Assembly: GCF_021869535.1 (NCBI RefSeq) | Contig: NW_026262581.1 | Span: 100,740,271-100,804,270 of the forward strand | Direction: 5' to 3' | Source of the DNA: Mytilus californianus | Lineage: Eukaryota > Mollusca > Bivalvia > Mytilida > Mytilidae | DNA length: 64,000 nt | Shown here: positions 60,501-64,000 of the stretch, in pieces | Layout: every line of letters starts with the position of its first letter | Numbering within the stretch: position 1 is the first letter of the stretch | Notes under the pieces: model-generated | Told to the model about the DNA's origin: nothing | Databases searched by the model: none | Seen by the model: the letters and a program-made list of their open reading frames with translations, nothing else | Made by a program: the position numbers and the translations under genes

Positions 60501-61015
60501 AGTTTTAGTTGTCATTTAAGAAATTATAAATAATTGTTTTATTGTACTGAATATACATTGCATAAGGCACAGCTGACCTGAACATGTCTTGACTATATTA
60601 TTGAAACCCTTTTCGTTCTGGTGCCTTTACCTTTGACTTCTAGCGTACTCAACGAAGATAAGACGGAAGTAGCATGCACATTCATCTTTACATGTTATCT
60701 ATCCTTTCAGTTCTAAATCGCTGATTACTTTTGAGACGTCCGATTGCAGACGGCAGTGTTTGTATGTGTTACGAAACAATTGGGAAACTTTCTATTGTTG
60801 TTGTCATTATCATTATCATTTTCAAACTCATAAACTAATAGATTGCAGTTGTCATCAGGGATTTTTATATATGCGTGAGTGTGTGTTAAAGCGTTTTCAT
60901 TTGGTACCAAAATAAATATTTTAAGATGATATGGAACTATACCTTGAATGTGAGTGAAAACCAACACTAACACACCAAGTACAACAACTGAGTGATACCA
61001 TGACCACTTTATCAT
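39470..61015 (-). CDS. Domeless/gp130-like type I cytokine receptor, copy A (signal peptide to juxtamembrane region)
   Basis: Thirteen exons: 60943-61029, 60244-60358, 59307-59479, 58462-58601, 56004-56157, 55595-55686, 55193-55400, 54687-54826, 51946-52114, 47840-47972, 45268-45417, 44437-44515, 39470-39533, about 563 residues. The order is signal peptide, D1, D2, three FnIII domains, one membrane helix, then a basic juxtamembrane segment with two prolines. This is the layout of insect Domeless (two cytokine-binding domains plus three FnIII). The likely role is cell-surface binding of a helical cytokine with JAK/STAT signalling; this is inferred from the family. All junctions keep phase except F3a to F3b (2 to 1), so a micro-exon or error may be hidden there. 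The rest of the cytoplasmic tail was not found; it should lie between 39469 and about 17.1 kb. Introns hold many mobile elements in both orientations. Copy B is the downstream neighbour in the same orientation. Confidence 0.85.
40117..41245. mobile_element. Non-autonomous element with five or six internal repeats
   Basis: It starts at a palindrome, GGGGTTCCGCGGAACCC, and ends near ACGCCGCCGACAATAAACAA. Between them a unit of roughly 150-180 bp recurs: CCATTTATCAGTAAAATAC, GATACTGTATTTTGGTCAT, AAGCTTCT.TCCAAATTTCA, CATGAAGGTTTGACAAAGTT. A family 1 tail fragment (40572-40665, minus) interrupts the third unit. It resembles the 14.3 kb element in design but not in sequence, and lies left of the last copy A exon found. 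Confidence 0.65.
41246..44436. other. Copy A intron between exons 12 and 13, largely unrecognised
   Basis: AT-rich. Two related TGTCATTATATGACGCCATAA-like blocks occur at about 42354 and, partly inverted, at 42729. An 83-codon minus frame (42150-42401) has no splice support. No other structure was recognised. Confidence 0.4.
44437..44515 (-). CDS. Copy A exon 12: transmembrane helix
   Basis: 79 bp, phase 1 to 2, acceptor TTGTCCATTGCAG|, donor GTGAG|GTAATG. It encodes VLVSALLSVGAVFCFLAIFG followed by CCMIVR, a single hydrophobic helix ending in a stop-transfer Arg. An alternative acceptor 51 bp upstream would bring in a stop. Reading through the donor gives AGG TAA, so retention of this intron would end the protein directly after the helix. 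Confidence 0.8.
44950..45150 (+). repeat. Tail E
   Basis: TATTTGGCAAAACCTTTTGG, GCGCTTCAACTTCGTACTTT, AGCGTCACTGATGAATC and ACGAAACGCGCGTCAGGCG identify it. It sits in the copy A intron between exons 11 and 12. Confidence 0.68.
45268..45417 (-). CDS. Copy A exon 11: F3b (FnIII)
   Basis: 150 bp with acceptor CTGTTTTCTAG| and donor AAAA|GTAAAT. The only open frame (phase 1 to 1) reads YTVVKVAGTTDYTLIETT, NVCVRVFPHW and SSAEECVHIS, which aligns with F2b (two strands, then a late Cys). It joins the membrane exon in phase. The junction with F3a is off by one base as read. Confidence 0.72.
45418..46949. other. Copy A intron between exons 10 and 11
   Basis: No exon that would repair the F3a-F3b phase was found here. 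A protein-like minus frame near 46310-46400 (KYKDGIFSSSFHVN) lacks matching splice sites. The rest is AT-rich. Confidence 0.35.
46950..47790 (+). mobile_element. Family 4 retroelement, decayed RT remnant and tail
   Basis: The plus strand carries LGTNCAPLLAELFLFSLENL (near 47000), then in shifted frames RDLSLDIDTDGRLQTRIHD, KRDDFSI and LLTLKLLQQGYEEKRLKST ... HKVYGFNHKCVD, the order of a Penelope-like RT palm and thumb. At least four frame breaks are present. The tail (47520-47770) resembles 54140-54510. It runs against copy A and ends close to exon F3a. Confidence 0.7.
47840..47972 (-). CDS. Copy A exon 10: F3a (FnIII)
   Basis: The protein-like frame encodes VTLYPKENGVLVKWRLPK and FYNIHFCERKGCEGK. 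It resembles F2a: a Trp-containing B strand, then a Cys-x(4)-Cys pattern before the donor. Two acceptors lie 4 bp apart (TTTACAG| and TTAG|); only the second (exon from 47972) keeps phase with exon 9. The only usable donor, GGCAA|GTAGCA, leaves phase 2, whereas the homologous F2a exons end in phase 0. Confidence 0.7.
48545..50600 (-). mobile_element. Family 2 Penelope-like retroelement, longest copy
   Basis: The minus strand starts near 50590 with MGQSIRSMIKRRTHKLKNC and KYVVVPADKA followed by a stop (about 50433). It continues with YYYECLVKQLEISEHSGNP, LPCLYWIPKLHKIPYKQRYI, KTFDFSTQYTTIPH and RISMGTNCAPLLIDLFL up to about 49600. After a frameshift come an RY-D-D region at 49590-49560, DLYLEFDLSGH-like sequence and, at 49206-49391, NIPTSPAYGIYISQLIRYSR. 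The tail runs to 48545. The 5' domain of this family is represented separately at 62955-63400. Stops and shifts show that it is dead. It lies in the copy A intron between exons 9 and 10, same strand as the gene. Confidence 0.78.
50660..50960 (-). repeat. Interspersed retroelement tail C
   Basis: The best-preserved tail C copy: AACAGTAGTATACCGCTGTT, AAATCCGGGTTACAAACT, CTGACTTGGTACAGGACATT, GGGTTGAACCTGGTTTTGTG, GCTAGCCAAACCTCCCGC. It abuts the 5' end of the family 2 element. Confidence 0.7.
51040..51330 (-). repeat. Tail E
   Basis: ACGCGCGTTTCGTCCACAC, CAGTGACGCTCAGATC, AGCATTGAGGACCAAAAG, GGGATAAGAAAATCCTTAG match 27185-27440. Confidence 0.7.
51515..51715 (+). repeat. Tail E, upstream part, decayed
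   Basis: CCACGGGGTCGTTACGCTGT, GATGGACTTTCAGTC and ATCCTACCAGTAGCTAGTGC line up with the inverted 27470-27540 block. It lies 230 bp from copy A exon 9. The rest of 51331-51945 is unremarkable. Confidence 0.45.
51946..52114 (-). CDS. Copy A exon 9: F2b (FnIII)
   Basis: 169 bp, phase 0 to 1, acceptor TTTTTATTGTAG|, donor AAAG|GTAAGG. It encodes DTPHAIEISSTDEHS, TYLFGVSYTSRNNMTSG and FKWSDCYIDVNK, matching copy B exon 186-339. Confidence 0.86.
52225..52860 (-). mobile_element. Family 3 retroelement: C-terminal RT remnant and 3' tail
   Basis: 52561-52767 encodes RYSRACISYHDFLDRGVLLT, VKLKSSLRKFYGRHHELVD and RYGITVSRMISDMF; the tail has CACGACGGGTGCCACATGTG, GGTGCTCCGGAAGAG and TTGGCCATGGCGTTGTCAG. 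It begins about 110 bp from copy A exon 9 on the intron side. Confidence 0.77.
52985..53189 (+). repeat. 41-bp tandem repeat, five copies
   Basis: Units ACCGTTAATGTTGTTACTAT followed by GTATTGGTGGTTAATTATTAC begin at 52985 and 53026 and recur three more times with GGTGG or GCTGG and CACCG, CATGG or CATCG variants. Confidence 0.88.
53895..54000 (+). repeat. Short retroelement tail
   Basis: AAGGCCTTACGGTGACCTGC and TAGTTGGCTCAATGACAACC, CATACCACACCTCC form a tail I know from bivalve repeats; a weaker copy of its first half is at 32210-32280. 53190-53894 holds nothing else recognised. Confidence 0.5.
54010..54520 (+). mobile_element. Family 4 retroelement remnant
   Basis: AACAGGGTGTTGAGGAATAA, CTGCACAAGTTTAACGGTCG and CATCACGAATGTGTTGAACA parallel the LLQQGYEEKRLKST ... 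KCVD coding end at 47420-47500. The following GTCGTCTGATCTCCAAATTG ... TTGAGTTAATGCGATTCCTA tail resembles 47560-47760. Confidence 0.62.
54687..54826 (-). CDS. Copy A exon 8: F2a (FnIII with FWC motif)
   Basis: 140 bp, phase 1 to 0, acceptor AATCTGTTGTAG|, donor AAG|GTTTAA. It encodes SQIKLYW and SYNLFWCEQAFWDICK, nearly the same as the copy B motif. Confidence 0.87.
55193..55400 (-). CDS. Copy A exon 7: F1b (FnIII)
   Basis: 208 bp, phase 0 to 1, acceptor TACTTTTTACAG|, donor AAAG|GTAAAC. It encodes KWNGDKIQYGIYLMS, GKFYSTFNI and YQAFLYSYNEIGNSTLESV, a clear second half of an FnIII domain, identical in length to copy B exon 6603-6810. Confidence 0.88.
55595..55686 (-). CDS. Copy A exon 6: F1a (FnIII)
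   Basis: 92 bp, phase 1 to 0, acceptor TGTCTTATTACTAG|, donor AAG|GTAAAT. It encodes VPECPPSTDIGGYSW, SADVTIFWK. Same length and phases as copy B exon 7286-7377. Confidence 0.85.
56004..56157 (-). CDS. Copy A exon 5: D2b with degenerate WSXWS
   Basis: 154 bp, phase 0 to 1, acceptor GAATATTTCAG|, donor ACAG|GTATTA. It encodes CHLKPYTRYEIQVTCKPD and then KGIWSNKVRTT at the WSXWS position; only the first Trp-Ser is kept. The F-G strand pattern is typical of FnIII. Confidence 0.87.
56158..57149. other. Copy A intron between exons 4 and 5, upper part
   Basis: Unrecognised AT-rich sequence. At 57150-57215 a short repeat (TTGATTGATTATTGGTTGC, TCCAGTGACAAATATTTC) is the inverted partner of 19078-19142. 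Confidence 0.4.
57230..57390. mobile_element. Small TIR MITE
   Basis: The ends CAGATCCAGTCATTTTTAAA and TTTTTGGATCCGCCAGTG are imperfect inverted copies, with GC-rich AAAGGGGGGTCC and CCCCCTCCCCC stretches inside. I remember GGCGGATCCAG-type MITEs as common in aquatic invertebrates. Confidence 0.6.
57738..57826. mobile_element. Perfect hairpin (foldback) MITE
   Basis: AGTGTATGGAAAGGTATATA and CTATGAAATTAAGAGC are repeated inverted as GCTCTAAATTTCATAG and TATATACCTTTCCATACACT, around a GGGGC/GCCCC loop stem. Only one mismatch per arm is visible. Confidence 0.82.
58195..58420 (-). repeat. Family 2 retroelement tail fragment
   Basis: AAAATACTAAACTTCAAGG, AAAACAACTGTCATATTGC, ACAATGGTGGGTTAATCC and CCCACTTGTATGACAG match 27940-28120. 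It ends about 40 bp from the donor of copy A exon 4. Confidence 0.66.
58462..58601 (-). CDS. Copy A exon 4: D2a (FnIII, first half)
   Basis: 140 bp, phase 1 to 0, acceptor CTTTTGTTTGTAG|, donor AAG|GTACCT. It encodes VYPDPVNDLFALAKN, CVLLEW and TFKVMYKPE, the opening strands of an FnIII domain. The open frame continues past the donor into a repeat at 58195-58420, so the donor marks the true end; copy B has the same length and phases. Confidence 0.83.
59307..59479 (-). CDS. Copy A exon 3: D1b
   Basis: 173 bp, phase 2 to 1, acceptor GATTCTTTTCAG|, donor TCTG|GTAAGT. It encodes VPFSKWYYCPKLTNSTSCEW, then several N-glycosylation sites and FFLVRW. It pairs with copy B exon 12654-12820 (CPDL ... 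SCKW). Spliced directly to exon 2, the junction codon is TGG (Trp), as in copy B. Confidence 0.88.
59940..60131 (-). other. Open 192-bp stretch, possible cassette exon of copy A
   Basis: Between D1a and D1b lies a symmetrical phase 2 to 2 open stretch with a fair donor (ACAG|GTTATC) and a poor acceptor (GGACTTGAG|). It would add 64 residues including ACTEC and replace the junction Trp by Cys. Copy B joins D1a to D1b directly, and direct joining in A restores the Trp, so this is probably intron. Confidence 0.25.
60244..60358 (-). CDS. Copy A exon 2: D1a, first cytokine-receptor cysteine pair
   Basis: 115 bp, phase 1 to 2, acceptor GAATTTTATTCCAG|, donor TTG|GTAATA. It encodes FSCVVYNWENVICKW and then KTVKVYW. 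This C-x(8)-C-x-W motif is the diagnostic signature of D1 in class I cytokine receptors. Confidence 0.9.
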
Positions 61016-61029
61016 AGTATTTTCAGTAT
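60943..61029 (-). CDS. Copy A exon 1: start codon and signal peptide
   Basis: Acceptor TTTCTTTTTGCAG| before 61029; donor CAAG|GTATAG after 60943. The ATG at 61013-61015 is the first in the exon and opens MIKWSWYHSVVVLGVLVLVF, a clear signal peptide. It ends in phase 1, as in copy B. As there, an upstream untranslated exon must exist but was not identified. The open frame runs past the donor to 60725, but that part is intron. Confidence 0.82.
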
Positions 61030-61959
61030 CTGCAAAAAGAAAAAATTAAATGTTAATCAAAGCATTTAAAATGCCTGCAAACGAAAGAAGATAAGTAAGT
61101 AGTAACGTCAATTAGATAGTAACGCAATAACACATGATTTCAAACAAACAAAAATAACGTCCAGTTGTCATACAAAGAACAAGTAAAAGTATGTTTCTTT
61201 TAAAAAAAAAATCAAAACATGAGGTTTTTTTTAGAGTCATTGTGTTTATTACGTTTTAAGCATGCAAAATGATGGCATTATTTATAATTTTGTTATCCAT
61301 TTGGTTTGTTTCGTTTTGTGGTTTTATCTGTAAAATGGTTATTAAAAAATAAAATGTTGGCATAAAAAATCAAAATGTTGAATATGGCTACTATTTTTTG
61401 TATAACGGCTTTATAATACCATTTCCTAATTTCCACAGAGAATTGTCAAACTAATTTCACAATTAGTCAATCAAACATGTATAAATTTAATTATGCTAAG
61501 TAAACACTATAAATGTATTGTGAATGTGATGTGATCTAGGTATTTAATTTATTATATTGATTTAGATTTCCCTTTTGTTTTTTTTTTTACTATGTAAATC
61601 TTAAGTTAACGAATCTCTTTTGAATTAAACGTTAAATTTACTGAAATTTTTACTGCTCTAACTGAAATTTTACTGAACTTTAACTGAAATTTTACTGAAA
61701 TTATTTGTTACTGTATTTTTACTGAATTTTTAAGTAACATTTACCGTAGTGGCGTTTTTAAGCGAACTAAACTGTAATTATAATTCTTTTGTTTTCATTG
61801 TTGATTTATATTAGTAAGTTCGACATTATTATTTTAAAGCGTTCATGAATAGATATTTTATAATTTTATGTACATATCTAATGAGTTTTAAATCATGTAA
61901 TACATGACTATGCTTTTTTGTAAAAAAAAAAAATTCCCTTTAGTATATATATATAACTG
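61030..61959. other. Upstream of copy A exon 1
   Basis: AT-rich, with an ACTGAAATTTTACTGAA low-complexity patch at 61635-61735. No promoter motif or 5' UTR exon could be assigned. 58602-59306 and 59480-60243, the introns between exons 2 to 4, are likewise unremarkable. Confidence 0.35.
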
Positions 61960-62110
61960 TTATAGCTTTTATTTGTATATACAGTGTCTCATAAGTCTTT
62001 TAAGGCTGGGTATTGATCCCTTTTTTATGATGTTGTTTTGTAATTTTATTGTAGATCAATATGTGACACTTGAATAAAGTATTATTTATCTTATCTTATC
62101 TTATCTTTAA
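61960..62110 (+). repeat. LINE-like 3' end with TTATC repeats
   Basis: TAAGGCTGGGTATTGATCCC, AATTTTATTGTAGATCAATA and AATAAAGTATTATTTATC are followed by repeated TTATC. An AATAAA signal with a short tandem at the end fits a non-LTR retroelement terminus. The parent element is not visible. Confidence 0.45.
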
Positions 62111-62551
62111 TTCCAAACTAAGCCTGTGACATTTCATTATACTTCTTCAGATTACGAAATCACTGGCTTTACCAACAAATGTATGATTACGTTTCTTTAT
62201 TTATCTGCAATTGCCGTAGTCATATTTTGGGTTTTTTTCTTCGCAAAAATCAGATAGATAGACTTGGAAGTTTGCACATTGCATTTCTGTTTAATATTCG
62301 CTATTGATTATTACCAGAAATCTCATAATTAACTGCGGTAGAAAATAATGATGACAATTTCATGAATTTTTTGTCGATCATTTAAATCATTATTAATTTT
62401 CTGACTTTTTATATGATGCTGTGCTTTTTCGGAAAATCTTAAAGGTATATTAGATAATCATAAAATAAAGTTATACAAAATCATATAAAATAATATATAT
62501 AAAATAAAAGAACAAAGTTCCAATGTCCCCCGCGTTGCACATATTCTATAA

Positions 62552-62955
62552 TTCCAAGGGGCATAACTCTTTTTAAAAAAGTCGACCGTCCACCATTATA
62601 GAACTAGTCCGAGATATTGCTGATATTAACCTATAGTATAAGTTTTGTAAAAATCTGGCAAGAATTGTATCCGTGAGAGCAATAACGAGGCCATTTTCCA
62701 TAAATTTAATATTTCCAAGGAGTATAACTCTTTTCAAAAAAGTCGATCGTCCACCATTATAGAACTTGTCCGAGATATTGCTGATATTAACCTATAGTAT
62801 AAGTTTTATAAAAATTTGGCAAGAATTGTACCCGTGAGAGCGCTAACGAGGCCATTTGCCATAGATTTAATACTTCCAAGGGGCATAACTCTTTTAAAAA
62901 AGTCGATCGTCCACCATTTTAGAACTTGTCCGAGATATTGCTGATATTAAACTAT
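62552..62955. repeat. 161-bp tandem repeat, about 2.5 copies
   Basis: TTCCAAGGGGCATAACTC recurs near 62552, 62713 and 62874, each followed by GTCGA.CGTCCACCATTATA, TCCGAGATATTGCTGATATT and AGAATTGTA.CCGTGAGAGC. The last unit breaks off directly where the retroelement remnant begins. Confidence 0.85.
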
Positions 62956-63400
62956 AGTAACGCAATATTATTTGAAGCCTTGTCCGCAGGAATAACAACA
63001 TATTTATCGTCGGGAGATGATAGACATTTCACGGTTTCTTTGTCTCTGAAAATGGACTTAGGTCGATCATTCACACATTTTTTCAACTTATGAATTCGAC
63101 GTTATACCAGAGACCTGATTGTTTTGACCAATTCTGGTAAAGTGTTCAGTTCAACTTCTTCTCGTTTAGCCCATGCTCTGGCGTAGTCCTCAATGGAATC
63201 CATAATTATTTTGAAATTATGGTTCCAATTGATGTGTTGGGGTTCTCTGAATTTAGGACCCTGAGATATCACCTTTCGGAGATGTTCATGTTGAATTATG
63301 TTTAGATCCCCAGTAATAACATGGCCAGAGTGGCTTGAGAACAACAAAAAGTTATCAGGCATATTACATGAATTAAAGTTTAAAGTACATGACATATAAA
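62955..63400 (-). pseudogene. N-terminal part of a family 2 Penelope-like polyprotein
   Basis: On the minus strand 63102-63395 encodes PDNFLLFSSHSGHVITGDLN, IIQHEHLRKVISQGPKFREP, NWNHNFKIIMDSIEDYARAW and LNTLPELVKTIRSLV, then a stop. After a shift, CVNDRPKS, DKETVKCLS and KYVVIPADK-like sequence continues to 62960. This matches the start of the element at 50590-50300, so together they represent the family's 5' half. It is truncated on both sides. 63401-64000 shows nothing recognisable. Confidence 0.7.
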
Positions 63401-64000
63401 AAGACTTTAGTCACAAATGATCCAGTGTCTACGTTTGACAACATAGGTTATACTTGATCTTATATATTGCATCATCAGTATACCGTACATTATCATAATA
63501 TGAAAGGCATATTTAGACAAAAGGTATTAGATGCTTTCCATCAAACTTGGTATTGTAACATGGGAAAATCTACCAGAGGTTAACTTTTCTTTATTTTTTA
63601 TTCTAACCTTTAATTTAATGTATCGAAGTATTTTTTTGTTCTTTTAAATGGTCATTTGGTGTATTCAGACCGACAAGGATTAAGCAATAGGCTTGATTTG
63701 TCATATCGAACAAAGGGCTGTTTTCATTGGTTTCATTGTGAACAATATCCACGAAAGTATGAACAAAAAGTACAACCACTTCTTTTGAAAAATTGGTACG
63801 AGAGCGAAAATGACCTTTATAACAATATTAAACTGTCACTGTTTTGTTTTTGTCGGACGGAGCAATGTGTGTCAACCAAATCTGCAATGTCATATTTTGT
63901 ACTTTTGTTAAAAAAAATCGGTGCTGCGTGTCTTCAGTTGAATGATTCGATAGTTTATGAAGTAGTTTTTGTTGCCAAAGTTAAGTTTTCTCATATGTTT

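Noticed and set aside
60725-60942. Continuation of the signal-peptide frame past the donor
   Set aside because: CAAG|GTATAG is a clear donor, the following peptide is low complexity (runs of DN), and phase 1 splicing to the D1 exon gives the expected receptor.

Overview
The window looks like nuclear DNA of a marine bivalve, probably a mussel (Mytilus or a close relative). It is AT-rich, most of it is intron or repeat, coding sequence is split into 64-208 bp exons with GT/AG borders, and many repeat tails match families I remember from bivalve genomes. The species call is inference from memory and was not searched.

The main content is a pair of paralogous genes in tandem, both on the minus strand. 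Each encodes a type I cytokine receptor of the Domeless/gp130 kind: signal peptide, a two-domain cytokine-binding module (D1 with the C-x(8)-C-x-W signature, D2 with a degenerate WSXWS), then further fibronectin type III domains. Copy A runs from 61029 down to 39470 and covers signal peptide, D1, D2, three FnIII domains (F1-F3), one transmembrane helix and a juxtamembrane exon. Copy B runs from 17038 down to 186 and covers signal peptide, D1, D2, F1 and F2 before leaving the left edge. The eight shared ectodomain exons have the same intron phases, and four of them have exactly the same length (115, 140, 92 and 208 bp). Most of these exons do not stand out as long open frames; they were found by reading splice sites and phases on the minus strand and by comparing the two copies.

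The rest is introns and intergenic DNA filled with mobile elements. These include truncated reverse-transcriptase elements, probably Penelope-like, in both orientations (3.3-5.0, 10.5-11.1, 22.5-23.4, 25.3-25.5, 27.9-28.8, 46.9-47.8, 48.5-50.6, 52.2-52.9, 54.0-54.5 and 63.0-63.4 kb). There are many copies of their 3' tails, a Tc1/mariner deletion derivative (20.8-21.5 kb), several TIR or hairpin MITEs, a long-TIR element (24.3-25.0 kb), a tRNA-derived SINE (33.3 kb), and two non-autonomous elements that carry internal tandem repeats (14.3-16.1 and 40.1-41.2 kb). Tandem arrays lie at 33.9-36.5 kb (439 bp unit), 37.1-37.3 kb (35 bp), 53.0-53.2 kb (41 bp) and 62.55-62.96 kb (161 bp). A decayed plus-strand coding fragment of unknown family sits at 38.2-38.5 kb.

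Limits: 5' UTR exons, promoters, the rest of copy A's cytoplasmic tail and polyadenylation sites were not identified. One junction in copy A (F3a to F3b) does not keep phase as I read it. No bacterial features, CRISPR arrays or rRNA genes were seen.
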